In this document: one piece after another, positions 14,733 to 23,972 of the stretch
Numbering within the stretch: position 1 is the first letter of the stretch
Layout of the letters: every line of letters begins with the position of its first letter
From: Paludibacteraceae bacterium
Lineage (GTDB): Bacteria; Bacteroidota; Bacteroidia; Bacteroidales; Paludibacteraceae
Direction: 5' to 3'
Length of the DNA: 64,000 nt
Assembly: GCA_017503075.1 (NCBI GenBank)
Contig: JAFVTU010000008.1
Span: 1-64,000, forward strand
The notes under the pieces: model-generated
What the model was told of the DNA's origin: nothing
Seen by the model: only the letters and a program-made list of their open reading frames with translations
Database searches by the model: none
Made by a program: the position numbers and the translations under genes

Positions 14733-16589
14733 ATGCTAAAGCAACATGTAGTAGTTCGCTTTTGTGGCGACTCAGGTGATGGTATGCAACTGACTGGCAC
14801 GATGTTTGCCTCGTTGAGTGCCATCTTGGGTAACGAGATTAGTACGTTGCCCGATTTTCCAGCAGAGATTCGTGCTCCACAAGGCACTCTAGGCGGAGTA
14901 AGTGGTTTTCAAGTGCAATTAGGTACTGGAGTATATACTCCTGGTGATCAAGCAGATGTGATAGTGGCGATGAATGCTGCTGCACTTAAGGTGTGTGCAC
15001 TTGGCTCGAAATTCAACCAAGCAGGCGCATTGTGGGAAGAAAAGAGTTCGATGTTTAAACGTGATGCAGTGATATTAGTGGATACTGATTCGCTGACAGC
15101 CAAAGATCTCGAAAAAGCACTCTATACGACAGACAATCCTTTCACCGAACTCGGGATACCTGAGTCCGTACAGATTATTCCTGTAGCCCTGACTCAACTC
15201 ACCAAAGAGAGTTTGAAAGACATGGGGCTGGATAATAAAGCCATGCTCAAATCACGTAATATGTTTGCGTTGGGTTTGGTTTGCTGGCTTTTTAATCGTC
15301 CTGTGGATAAGGCTACCGCATTCTTAGAGAGTAAATTCCAAAAGAAGCCTCAACTGATTGCTCCGAACGTGAAAGTACTGACCGACGGATATAACTATGG
15401 CAATAACCTTGCTCTGAATATCCAAACGATGAACGTGGAGAAGTCACATGACTTGCCCAAGGGAACTTATACCTCTATTGCAGGCAACAAAGCCACCGCA
15501 TGGGGATTGATTGCAGCGGCGGAGAAATGTGGTAAGCGATTGTTTTTAGGTTCCTATCCCATCACCCCAGCCACCGACATCATGCACGAACTGGCAGCCC
15601 GAAAAGATATGGGAGTGATGGTAGTGCAAGCAGAGGACGAGATTGCAGGTGTTTGTACTGCAATTGGTGCGGCTTTCGCTGGTGATTTGGCAGCAACAAG
15701 TACTTCGGGACCTGGACTCAGTTTGAAGGGTGAAGCCATAGGACTGGCTGTGATGACGGAGTTGCCATTGGTGGTAATCGATGTGCAGCGTGGCGGACCA
15801 AGTACGGGACTCCCCACCAAGACAGAGCAGACCGACTTGATGCAAGCAATATATGGTCGTAATGGCGAATGTCCAGCTGTAGTAATGGCAGCATCTTCCT
15901 CTGCGAACTGCTTTGATTATGCGTACCAAGCATGTAAGATTGCGCTGGAGAATATGACGCCTGTGATATTGCTGACAGATACTTACTTGGCAAATGGAAC
16001 AGGACTTTGGCGCATTCCTAAGTTGAGCGAACTGCCTGATATTCACCCGCAAAGTGTACCAGAAGCACTAAAGGGAAACTATAATCCTGCTTTACGCGAT
16101 GAGCATGGCGTGCGCTACTGGGCATATCCAGGAATGGAAGGGTATGAGCATCGAAATATAGGATTGGAGCGCGATGCAGACAAAGGCACCATCTCTACCA
16201 ACCCGGAGAATCATCAACGCATGGTATTGGCGCGAAAAGCTAAGATTGAGCAAGTAGCAGACCAACTTCCACCATTACAAGTACAGGGCAATGCAGATAG
16301 CGACACCTTGCTGATAGGTTGGGGTTCCACTGAAGGGCATTTGCACGCAGCAGCTAACGAGTTAGGTTGTGCATTGGCACACTTCAACTATATCCATCCT
16401 CTACCAAAGAATACAGCAGAGGTACTGCGTAAGTATAAACGATTGGTAGTGTGCGAGTTAAATAGCGGACAATTCGCGGCCTATTTACGCAGTCAGATGG
16501 AGGGAATCACATTGTTGCAATACAATGAAATGACAGCGCAACCATTCGCAGTGGATCATATCGTTAATTTTGTTCAAAACACCTTATAA
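14733..16589 (+). CDS. korA: 2-oxoacid:ferredoxin oxidoreductase, fused gamma-alpha subunit
   Basis: A 618-residue subunit with an N-terminal gamma domain (CGDSGDGMQLTGTMFA, then RAPQGTLGGVSGFQV, residues about 1-190) fused to the alpha pyrimidine-binding domain (GSYPITPATDIMHELA, TSTSGPGLSLKGEAIGLAVM, QRGGPSTGLPTKTEQTDL) and a C-terminal domain with TLLIGWGSTEG. This layout is typical of 2-oxoglutarate (Kor) or related 2-oxoacid oxidoreductases of Bacteroidales, which oxidise the keto acid to the acyl-CoA and reduce ferredoxin. The beta subunit gene follows after 8 bp. The substrate (2-oxoglutarate rather than pyruvate or branched-chain keto acids) is inferred from the arrangement. Confidence 0.9.
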   Translation: MLKQHVVVRFCGDSGDGMQLTGTMFASLSAILGNEISTLPDFPAEIRAPQGTLGGVSGFQVQLGTGVYTPGDQADVIVAMNAAALKVCALGSKFNQAGALWEEKSSMFKRDAVILVDTDSLTAKDLEKALYTTDNPFTELGIPESVQIIPVALTQLTKESLKDMGLDNKAMLKSRNMFALGLVCWLFNRPVDKATAFLESKFQKKPQLIAPNVKVLTDGYNYGNNLALNIQTMNVEKSHDLPKGTYTSIAGNKATAWGLIAAAEKCGKRLFLGSYPITPATDIMHELAARKDMGVMVVQAEDEIAGVCTAIGAAFAGDLAATSTSGPGLSLKGEAIGLAVMTELPLVVIDVQRGGPSTGLPTKTEQTDLMQAIYGRNGECPAVVMAASSSANCFDYAYQACKIALENMTPVILLTDTYLANGTGLWRIPKLSELPDIHPQSVPEALKGNYNPALRDEHGVRYWAYPGMEGYEHRNIGLERDADKGTISTNPENHQRMVLARKAKIEQVADQLPPLQVQGNADSDTLLIGWGSTEGHLHAAANELGCALAHFNYIHPLPKNTAEVLRKYKRLVVCELNSGQFAAYLRSQMEGITLLQYNEMTAQPFAVDHIVNFVQNTL

Positions 16590-16597
16590 TATATAGT

Positions 16598-17629
16598 ATG
16601 GAAGCAAATCAATTTAAGAGCAATCAATATGTGAAGTTCTGTCCCGGTTGTGGCGACCATGCTATCTGCATGGCATTGCAAAAAGCCATGGCAGAAGTGG
16701 GTGTGCCTACTCATCAGACAGTGGTTATCTCGGGTATCGGTTGTTCGAGCCGTATGCCACACTACCTCAATACCTATGGCTTCAACACCATCCACGGTCG
16801 TGGGGCTGCTATCGCTACAGGTGTGAAGACCAGCCACCCCGAACTCAGCGTGTGGCAAATGACAGGCGATGGCGACTGCCTCGCTATCGGTGGCAACCAC
16901 TTTATCCATGAGTTGCGCCGCAACGTGGATTTGAATATCTGCCTGTTTAATAATAGGATATACGGACTGACCAAGGGGCAGTATTCCCCTACTTCGCCCA
17001 AAGGATTTGTGAGCAAGTCGAGCCCTTATGGCACTGTAGAACGTCCATTTATCCCTGCTGAATTGGTACTTGGTGCGCGTGGTACTTTCTTCGCTCGTAC
17101 GTTGGATGTAGATATGCCTACGACAGTAGAATGTATGGTGGCAGGTCATCGGCACAAAGGAGCAAGTGTAATAGAATGTTTGGTTAACTGCGTGATTTTC
17201 AACAACGGAACGCACCATTGGATAGCCGACCGCGAAACACGTGCAGACCACTCTATCGTACTACGCCATGGCGAGCAGATGATTTTTGGCAAAGAGAAAG
17301 ACAAGGGCTTGGCATTGGATTATAGTCAAGGAGTGATGCCACAACTAATTGTGGTAGCAGCCGACGACCCACGTGTACTGACACATGATGCTACGACAGA
17401 AGACCCTACGTTGCATCGTATGCTGGCACTTATGGGGCAAGAGGAGGTTAAAGGCGAAAGGTTAGAGGTTAAAGGCGAGAAGTTACCTATCGCACTTGGC
17501 GTGATACGCAATGTTGAGGAAGAAACGTATGATTCGGCTGTTAATCAACAGATTGAGCAAGTACGTGAACACAGCAAAGTAAAGACTTTTGATCAACTGA
17601 CCAGCACATTGGAGCAGTGGGAGATTTAA
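16598..17629 (+). CDS. korB: 2-oxoacid:ferredoxin oxidoreductase, beta subunit
   Basis: The thiamine pyrophosphate-binding subunit, 343 residues. KFCPGCGDH (about 13-21) and the TPP motif GDGDCLAIGGNHF, ending in LFNN, are clear; HGRGAAIATGVKTS is also conserved. It pairs with the gamma-alpha subunit directly upstream. Near residues 283-296 the sequence EVKGERLEVKGEKL is a perfect two-copy peptide repeat encoded by a 21-bp tandem repeat (17444-17485). It falls in the variable stretch between the core and the C-terminal helix, where it probably does little harm. The stop is followed after 13 bp by the DedA gene. Confidence 0.92.
   Translation: MEANQFKSNQYVKFCPGCGDHAICMALQKAMAEVGVPTHQTVVISGIGCSSRMPHYLNTYGFNTIHGRGAAIATGVKTSHPELSVWQMTGDGDCLAIGGNHFIHELRRNVDLNICLFNNRIYGLTKGQYSPTSPKGFVSKSSPYGTVERPFIPAELVLGARGTFFARTLDVDMPTTVECMVAGHRHKGASVIECLVNCVIFNNGTHHWIADRETRADHSIVLRHGEQMIFGKEKDKGLALDYSQGVMPQLIVVAADDPRVLTHDATTEDPTLHRMLALMGQEEVKGERLEVKGEKLPIALGVIRNVEEETYDSAVNQQIEQVREHSKVKTFDQLTSTLEQWEI
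17444..17485 (+). repeat. 21-bp tandem duplication in frame in korB
   Basis: GAGGTTAAAGGCGAAAGGTT plus A at 17444-17464 is repeated at 17465-17485 with two differences. It encodes EVKGERL twice over (second copy EVKGEKL). The same DNA family occurs in ispH, murC and at the 3' end of the DedA gene. Confidence 0.8.
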
Positions 17630-17642
17630 GGTTTAAGGATAT

Positions 17643-18392
17643 ATGAAGAAAATTATTTTATTGATTGCATTATTTGCAACTATCGTTTTTGGCGCTAATG
17701 CGCAAATTGTCAATGACACTACTGTAGCTACTCCTCAAGAAAAGAGCATACTCATGAAGGTGGAAAATTGGTATGCCAACAATATGAACCACCTAAGTAT
17801 CACGCTGTTGATGACGGTGGAGTCTTCTTTTATTCCATTCCCGAGCGAAGTGGTGATTCCTCCCGCAGCTTATGTGGCAGGTAAAGAAGAGAGTACTTTA
17901 CATGTGACAGATAACTACATACTAAATGTGCTGTTGATTGTTCTTTTCGGTACAATCGGCGCGATATTGGGAGCTATCATCAACTACTTTTTGGCTATGT
18001 GGCTTGGTCGTCCAATCATCTATGCGTTTGCAGATAGCAAGGTGGGACATCTCTGTTTGTTGTCATCGGAGAAAGTGAAGAAAGCAGAGGATTACTTCAA
18101 TGACCATGGCAAAGTGAGCACCTTCGTAGGACGCCTTATTCCTGGCATTCGCCAACTCATCAGTATTCCTGCGGGATTGAGCAAGATGAATTTTGGTCAG
18201 TTCTTGCTATATACCTTCTTGGGTGCCAGTATTTGGAATGTGATTTTAGCTTTGTTGGGCTATATCGCTCATGGTCAAATGGACCTTATTCATGAGTATA
18301 GCCACGAACTGAGCATCGCTATCATGGCATTGCTGGGTGTAGTGGTGGTGTATTTTGTGGTGAAAACAGTAGTCAAAAAGGTGAAAGGTTAG
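17643..18392 (+). CDS. DedA family membrane protein (VTT domain)
   Basis: A 249-residue inner membrane protein of the DedA/SNARE-associated (VTT) family, implicated in phospholipid translocation and envelope stability. Marks of the family are FIPFPSEVVIPPAAYVAG with the re-entrant loop, and FVGRLIPGIRQLISIPAGLS followed by FLGASIWNVILALLGY. Unusually it starts with what looks like a cleavable signal peptide (MKKIILLIALFATIVFGANA, then Q) ahead of a 25-residue hydrophilic stretch. Third gene of the korAB operon. The last codons (KKVKG, stop) are made of the GTGAAAGGTTAGAGG repeat type. It ends 8 bp from the convergent comF gene, with no terminator visible between them. Confidence 0.88.
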   Translation: MKKIILLIALFATIVFGANAQIVNDTTVATPQEKSILMKVENWYANNMNHLSITLLMTVESSFIPFPSEVVIPPAAYVAGKEESTLHVTDNYILNVLLIVLFGTIGAILGAIINYFLAMWLGRPIIYAFADSKVGHLCLLSSEKVKKAEDYFNDHGKVSTFVGRLIPGIRQLISIPAGLSKMNFGQFLLYTFLGASIWNVILALLGYIAHGQMDLIHEYSHELSIAIMALLGVVVVYFVVKTVVKKVKG

Positions 18393-18400
18393 AGGCAAGA

Positions 18401-19138
18401 TTAATTATGTGCCCAACCTAATGCAAAAACGCTTATCCGACAACCTCGAATAGGTGTCATTTGTTTCATACATTCAAACAATGTTGCACCAGACGTGATT
18501 ACATCATCTACCAAAAGAATATGTTTGTTCTTCCATTCTTCGGGATACCGCACTGCGAATAAATCTTTGACATTATCATGACGTTTGTCAAACTCAGAGC
18601 GCGATTGGTGTGGATTATTTTTCAAACGAACAAGATGTGAGGTATCTATTGGAATCTTTGTGACTGCGTGTAATCCTTTGCAAATATATTCTGCTTGATT
18701 AAAGCCCCGCTGGCGCAAGCGGCGAGGGTGCAAGGGAACAGGTACTAAATAATCTACGTCGTCAAAGAGTTCTGCGTCAAGATAATCCATAGCCGCAACA
18801 CGACCTAACTCGTGGAAGATCATCGGATTAGGACTAACTCCAAACTTACCGCGTTCTATCAATTGACGCAATATCCTTCCTCTCTGGCGATTATAGTACG
18901 CAAATGCTGCGCCTCGCTCGAAATGAATTTTTCTATGACTACAGCATATGTACTCGGCAAATAGCATATCAATACCATTATTTAGCAATTGTGCATGTTC
19001 CGTACGAGTTATAGATGCAATGCAGGAAGAACATACCAGTTGTTCTTCCTGCAATAACTTATCTCCGCACGACGCACAACATGAGGGGAATACCACCTCC
19101 CAAATTGCTCGCCAACATCTAGAGATAATCGTTCGCAT
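18401..19138 (-). CDS. comF: ComF family phosphoribosyltransferase-like protein
   Basis: A 245-residue cytosolic protein. An N-terminal zinc-finger region (FPSCCASCGDKLL, then LVCSSC) precedes a phosphoribosyltransferase domain with PLHPRRLRQRGFNQAEYI and the PRPP loop HILLVDDVITSGATLFEC. ComF homologues help single-stranded DNA uptake in naturally competent bacteria. Its ATG shares a base with the ftsZ stop codon, so it is translationally coupled to the division operon, a common Bacteroidota arrangement. comEC and comEA homologues lie at 37758-41316. Confidence 0.88.
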   Translation of the reverse strand: MRTIISRCWRAIWEVVFPSCCASCGDKLLQEEQLVCSSCIASITRTEHAQLLNNGIDMLFAEYICCSHRKIHFERGAAFAYYNRQRGRILRQLIERGKFGVSPNPMIFHELGRVAAMDYLDAELFDDVDYLVPVPLHPRRLRQRGFNQAEYICKGLHAVTKIPIDTSHLVRLKNNPHQSRSEFDKRHDNVKDLFAVRYPEEWKNKHILLVDDVITSGATLFECMKQMTPIRGCRISVFALGWAHN

Positions 19139-20418
19139 TACTTACGACCACGCATCCAACCTGCAAAGACAGATGTACTCCCTGTATCCGCCACTGGGTG
19201 AATATTTTCCACATCAAAATCTAGTATCAAATCTCCTTCTTCGTGCACAATAGATTCTGGATGAGATGGTATCACTTCATCACCATTACTATCCGCCCCT
19301 ACGATCTCCAATCTTACCTCATCATCCACACCTTTTGGAACTGTTTTGGTCGTCACATTATTTGTAATCGGATTAATAGGTTCTTCGCCATAAAAATCTA
19401 TTATCGCTTCATCTACCGACTTCTTTCCTACAGCATCATTTAGCCCTGGGATATTCGACACCTCAAAGCCAGTAGCAATAATTGTCACACGGACATAGTC
19501 TTCCAATGTTTCGTCTAACGATGCTCCCCATTGCACTTCCACATCATCGCCTATCTCATTCACAAACTCATGTATCTGACTCATTTCCGACATCACTACG
19601 GCATGCTCCGTACTAGTATAAATCTGTAATAATAGTCTAGTAGCGCCATGTACATCAGTATTGATTAATGGTGAATGCAATGCATCGTGAATCGCCTTTG
19701 TAATACGCCCCTCGCCATTAGCCTTTCCTACACTCATTATCGCCACATTACCACTCTTCAACGTATTATATACATCCGCAAAGTCAGTATTAATATACCC
19801 TGGCACCGTGATAATCTCCGCTATCGCACGAGCCGCATTGGCTACTACATCATCCGACTTAGAGAACGCATTCAGCATATTCAAATCTGGATAGATCTCA
19901 CGCAATTTCTCGTTATTTATTACCAAAATTGCATCCACCTGCTCCGCCAATTGTGCGACACCTGTCATCGCCTTCTTGATTTTTTTCGGTCCCTCGAAAG
20001 CAAACGGAATAGTCACAATACCTACCGTCAGTATCCCCATCTCATGTGCCACCGAAGCCACTATAGAGGAAGCACCTGTTCCCGTTCCACCACCCATACC
20101 TGCGGTTAGGAATAACATCTTTGTACCATCGTTCAAGGCTTCTTTGATCCTATCTCTATTCTGTTCAGCATACTCTTGAGCCACCTCAGGCTTACCACCA
20201 GCCCCCAGACCGGGGCCCAACTGCAATTTCGCTGGCACACTACTACGCTCTAGCGATTGCTTATCCGTATTACATACCAAGAACGTAACATCCGCTACGC
20301 CCTGATGATATAAGTAGTTCACAGCATTACAACCACCACCACCAACGCCCATTACTTTTATAGTGGAATCTTGAGTTAACTCCAATACACCTTCCAAAGT
20401 ATTGATTAAATTTTCCAT
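19138..20418 (-). CDS. ftsZ: Cell division protein FtsZ
   Basis: Tubulin-like GTPase forming the division ring, 426 residues. The GTP motif GGGTGTGAS is at about 109-117, VGVGGGGCNAVNYLYHQG near the N terminus binds nucleotide, and NTDFADVYNTLK and the T7-type region follow. The tail after residue 330 is a variable acidic linker (EVIPSHPESIVHEEGDLIL), ending in FAGWMRGRK, the probable FtsA-binding peptide. It follows ftsA after 19 bp. No internal promoter is seen; expression appears to come with the murC-ftsQA genes. Confidence 0.97.
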   Translation of the reverse strand: MENLINTLEGVLELTQDSTIKVMGVGGGGCNAVNYLYHQGVADVTFLVCNTDKQSLERSSVPAKLQLGPGLGAGGKPEVAQEYAEQNRDRIKEALNDGTKMLFLTAGMGGGTGTGASSIVASVAHEMGILTVGIVTIPFAFEGPKKIKKAMTGVAQLAEQVDAILVINNEKLREIYPDLNMLNAFSKSDDVVANAARAIAEIITVPGYINTDFADVYNTLKSGNVAIMSVGKANGEGRITKAIHDALHSPLINTDVHGATRLLLQIYTSTEHAVVMSEMSQIHEFVNEIGDDVEVQWGASLDETLEDYVRVTIIATGFEVSNIPGLNDAVGKKSVDEAIIDFYGEEPINPITNNVTTKTVPKGVDDEVRLEIVGADSNGDEVIPSHPESIVHEEGDLILDFDVENIHPVADTGSTSVFAGWMRGRK

Positions 20419-20437
20419 ACTGTTTTAGATTTAATGA

Positions 20438-21751
20438 TTATTCCTTGTTATTTTCTTGCTTCACTTCTGCTTTTGTGTTTTGATTCGTCTGTTGCTCGGT
20501 AAAGAAATCCAACGTCATCTGCTTAAGCATCTCTAATATAGGCATATTATCCTCCTTTACTGGCATCGGATGCGACTGACGATAAATATTACCCAGCAGC
20601 AGAGTTCCTATCAAGGAGGAGTAACTAGGCATACACATCTCATCCTCCGTATCACCACTCAGGAAGCTAGCATGCGAACCATACATGACGGATATTTTCG
20701 TCTTACTTTGCAAATACTCTATGACACCATTCAACATAGATCCGCCACCTGTCACATATAGCACTTTAAAGCGGTCTGCTTCTTTATTTAATATATCCAA
20801 TAATGGCATAACCATCTGATCTAGGCGCGTTGAGATGATATTCGCCAAATCTTTAGCCATCAACGCCACCTCACCACTTGGCATTTTTGGAGCAGGAATT
20901 CTGAAACGATGATTCACCTCTACCATATCCGCACAGGCACAACCGTACTTACATTTTAGTTGCTCTGCATGCGAAAGAGAGATTCCTATTTGCTCTATAT
21001 CCCGAGTGATGTCGTATCCACCCATAGGTATCACCTTATTGTACAAGTATTGCGTGCCCTTATAAACCGTCATCGTCGTTGTTTGTGCTCCTAGATCCAA
21101 AATCACACAACCATTCTCCATATCTTCATCCGATGCCAATGCGTTTAATAACGCATCTGGACGCACATACATATGCTCCATACGTTTACCCGAACGAGCA
21201 AAACTATCATGCACTTTTTGCTCCAAATCACGCTTTCCTACAAAGGCCATAAAATGTGCTTGCACCAACATTGCTTGCTGTGTTGGAGTCGGCGCATAAT
21301 CCTGCTGTTTACCATCCAAAGTATAATAATATGGCACCAAATCCAATACTGCTACATCTGGATTATGAGTCTCGATCTTATTCCTGCACTCCGCTTCCAT
21401 CTCATCCAACAACTCCTGCTGCACCTCACGCTTACGAACCTGATCACGCTTCGATGACACAGATACAATCTGCATCGTACGACCGCCAACACAGATAAAA
21501 GCCGAAGGCAAGGCATCTACACGAATTCTATTCGCTAACAACTTCAAAGTTTCATTGATTATGTATCCAGCATTCGTTGGATTAGTCACTACACCACGCT
21601 CCACACACGGAAACTTGTTTGACGACTCCACACCCAATACGCGCAACAGTCCTTTATCGGTCATCTCCGCAGCCATCGCACGCACACCATCACTGCCCAA
21701 ATCTATCGCCACTAATGGCACCGATTGCAATATCATTTTTTTCTTCGCCAT
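20438..21751 (-). CDS. ftsA: Cell division protein FtsA
   Basis: Actin-like protein that tethers FtsZ to the membrane, 437 residues. The ATP-binding signatures are AIDLGSDGVRAMAAE near the N terminus, VILDLGAQTTTMTVYKG and LYVTGGGSMLNGV. The region after about residue 395 (MPILEMLKQMTLDFFTEQQT) is amphipathic and probably the membrane-targeting helix, with a polar tail behind it. It lies between ftsQ and ftsZ in the usual order. Confidence 0.95.
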   Translation of the reverse strand: MAKKKMILQSVPLVAIDLGSDGVRAMAAEMTDKGLLRVLGVESSNKFPCVERGVVTNPTNAGYIINETLKLLANRIRVDALPSAFICVGGRTMQIVSVSSKRDQVRKREVQQELLDEMEAECRNKIETHNPDVAVLDLVPYYYTLDGKQQDYAPTPTQQAMLVQAHFMAFVGKRDLEQKVHDSFARSGKRMEHMYVRPDALLNALASDEDMENGCVILDLGAQTTTMTVYKGTQYLYNKVIPMGGYDITRDIEQIGISLSHAEQLKCKYGCACADMVEVNHRFRIPAPKMPSGEVALMAKDLANIISTRLDQMVMPLLDILNKEADRFKVLYVTGGGSMLNGVIEYLQSKTKISVMYGSHASFLSGDTEDEMCMPSYSSLIGTLLLGNIYRQSHPMPVKEDNMPILEMLKQMTLDFFTEQQTNQNTKAEVKQENNKE

Positions 21752-21777
21752 AATTCACTATAATCTTTGTTTTCAAA

Positions 21778-22515
21778 CTATTTCCTCCCCACTACCTGTT
21801 TCACAAAACGCAAATCATATTCACGGTATTCTGGATAACCTATCTTATCTAGTCCTTTGGTATACAAAGTACGCAGATTTCCTAGTTTTCTCTCATAACC
21901 CGACAACTCACCCAAAATAATCTTTGCACTCATTCCCTCTTGAGTTAGAACCAAATACTTAGGATTGTGCACATGTATGGTGCTTATGCGATTAGCCCAA
22001 TAACTACTATCTGCTAACCAGGTTACGAAATCATAATACTCCTCTGTAGCAGCTCGTTTGCTTACAGCACCTCTTATCATAGGAATATTCCCAAGTATTT
22101 CACCGCGAATTGGCATCACCTTACGGTCCGAATCTACATAATAGCGCCCCTCATTGGTTACCACCGCCAAAACAGGAACACGCTGCTCCACACTAATATG
22201 TACCTTACCAAATGGCGTCTTATAGCACTCCGCAATACGCACCATATCATGCTTCTCTAAGCACTGCTCTATCGCATGACAATCCACCGTGCGCATACTA
22301 TCCCCTTTGGGATAACACTGCATACCATCCAAGTAATAAACTAACTCCTCAGCATCCACAAACTGATGTTTCACACTATCTTCCACAGCAACAATCACTT
22401 CGTTGCATAGTGAAGAATCACACTGAGCAGAGCACCATACCCCACCTACTAACACCGCAATACAGCATACCACTGCTGCAGCACAAATCAAGATTTTTTT
22501 AAACATTTTTTTCAT
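21778..22515 (-). CDS. ftsQ: Cell division protein FtsQ
   Basis: A 245-residue bitopic membrane protein: a short cytoplasmic start, one transmembrane helix (KKILICAAAVVCCIAVLVGG) and a periplasmic POTRA/FtsQ domain (MVRIAECYKTPFGKVHISVEQRVPV). It links the early ring to septal wall synthesis. Sequence identity to model FtsQ is low as usual in Bacteroidota; the identification relies on the topology, the EQRVPVLAV motif and its place between murC and ftsA. The first ATG overlaps the end of murC by 17 bp; a second Met at codon 4 would still overlap. Confidence 0.85.
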   Translation of the reverse strand: MKKMFKKILICAAAVVCCIAVLVGGVWCSAQCDSSLCNEVIVAVEDSVKHQFVDAEELVYYLDGMQCYPKGDSMRTVDCHAIEQCLEKHDMVRIAECYKTPFGKVHISVEQRVPVLAVVTNEGRYYVDSDRKVMPIRGEILGNIPMIRGAVSKRAATEEYYDFVTWLADSSYWANRISTIHVHNPKYLVLTQEGMSAKIILGELSGYERKLGNLRTLYTKGLDKIGYPEYREYDLRFVKQVVGRK

Positions 22516-23920
22516 ACATTAAGGTTTTTGTTATATCACTTACTAGTCGGTCTATATCACCGGCTCCCATTGTAATCAGCACACAGTTTTGTCCATTATC
22601 CATTAATTCAGTTATCCTCTCTCGTAGATATTCCACCACTTCTTCTTTTTCCACCAAAGCCTTTAGCCCATCAATCTTCACTTTTCCTAGTAGCCATTCA
22701 CTTGTTACACCTTCTATTGGCAACTCTCTTGCTGGATATATAGGCAACAACAACACCTCATCCAATCCTCCCAACACTTCTGCAAAATCCTCCGCAAAAT
22801 CCCTTGTACGGCTATATAAGTGCGGTTGAAAAACTCCTATCATGTGCCGATTTGGATAAATCTTTCTTATCGACTCTAGTGTAGCCTTAATTTCTTGAGG
22901 ATGATGCGCATAGTCATCCAAGTATGCCACCGCAGTAGTGTTCACATGTTGATCAAATCGTCTATACACACCTGTATAGCTCTCAACACCTCTACGCAAC
23001 TCCTCATCCGTAGCACCCATCAGTTGTGCCATAGCCATCGCAGCAACACTATTCTCAATATTCACCCACGATGGCACACCCAAACGCACCCCACTTAAAG
23101 CTCCACTTGGACTATGAAAATCAAACCATATCGCACCATCCTGCACAATCACATTATCCGCGTAAAAATCCGCTTTTTCCCCCACTGCGTAACTATACAA
23201 CTTCGCCTTTCGCCTCTCACCCTTCACTTTCAACCACTCTCCTGTATCCATTACCCTCTTATGCACCACCAATGCCTCTTTTACTAATCCCGCATAATAC
23301 ATAAAACTCTCCCTATATGCCTCCTCCGTTCCATACACATCTAAATGATCCGCATCTATACTCGTTATCACTGACATATAAGGTGTCAAATGGTAAAACG
23401 AGCGATCAAACTCATCTGCCTCTACCACAACTACATCACTATGCTTATCCAACACTAAATTGCTATGATAGTTGTTAGCTATTCCTCCTAAAAACGCATT
23501 CGCTCCCATATGCGAGTGATGCAATATATGGGCTAGTATCGTGCTAGTCGTCGTCTTACCATGCGTTCCTGCCACACACAATGCTCTCGCAGAACGAGTC
23601 AACAATCCTAGAACCTCAGCCCTCTTCAATATCCTAAAACCCTGCTCACGCAACCATACATACACTGGCATATCCTCTGGCACCGCTGGTGTACGGACTA
23701 TTATCGTGCTACTTGGGTCCAAATCCTGCACCCTGTTTACCCGATCATCATATTGTATCACAATCCCCTCTTTCTCAAGTTCCTGCGTCAATGGCGATTC
23801 CGTACGATCATACCCCTGCACCACATACCCTTGAGCAGCAAAATAACGTGCCAACGCACTCATACCTATACCACCTATACCCAAGAAATAAATCGTATGT
23901 ATATGCTCAAAATCTTTCAT
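22499..23920 (-). CDS. murC: UDP-N-acetylmuramate--L-alanine ligase
   Basis: Adds L-Ala to UDP-MurNAc, the first peptide step of peptidoglycan synthesis; cytosolic, 473 residues. The N-terminal Rossmann motif is FLGIGGIGMSALARYF, the ATP loop GTHGKTTT lies near residue 119, and VVEADEFDRSF and DDYAHHPQEI are typical. Around residue 230 the peptide WLKVKGERRKAK is an insertion of the VKGER repeat type (DNA 23201-23235). murG and ftsW, which normally precede murC in Bacteroidota, are not here; hisS is directly upstream. Confidence 0.96.
   Translation of the reverse strand: MKDFEHIHTIYFLGIGGIGMSALARYFAAQGYVVQGYDRTESPLTQELEKEGIVIQYDDRVNRVQDLDPSSTIIVRTPAVPEDMPVYVWLREQGFRILKRAEVLGLLTRSARALCVAGTHGKTTTSTILAHILHHSHMGANAFLGGIANNYHSNLVLDKHSDVVVVEADEFDRSFYHLTPYMSVITSIDADHLDVYGTEEAYRESFMYYAGLVKEALVVHKRVMDTGEWLKVKGERRKAKLYSYAVGEKADFYADNVIVQDGAIWFDFHSPSGALSGVRLGVPSWVNIENSVAAMAMAQLMGATDEELRRGVESYTGVYRRFDQHVNTTAVAYLDDYAHHPQEIKATLESIRKIYPNRHMIGVFQPHLYSRTRDFAEDFAEVLGGLDEVLLLPIYPARELPIEGVTSEWLLGKVKIDGLKALVEKEEVVEYLRERITELMDNGQNCVLITMGAGDIDRLVSDITKTLMYEKNV
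23201..23235 (-). repeat. In-frame VKGER-type repeat in murC
   Basis: Read on the coding strand it is GGTTGAAAGTGAAGGGTGAG followed by AGGCGAAAGGCGAAG, encoding LKVKGERRKAK. It belongs with the repeats in korB, ispH and at the end of the DedA gene. Confidence 0.6.
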
Positions 23921-23972
23921 CTTACCTTTAACCTATTACCAATAGCCCGATGGCATCCTATAATCGTCAACC

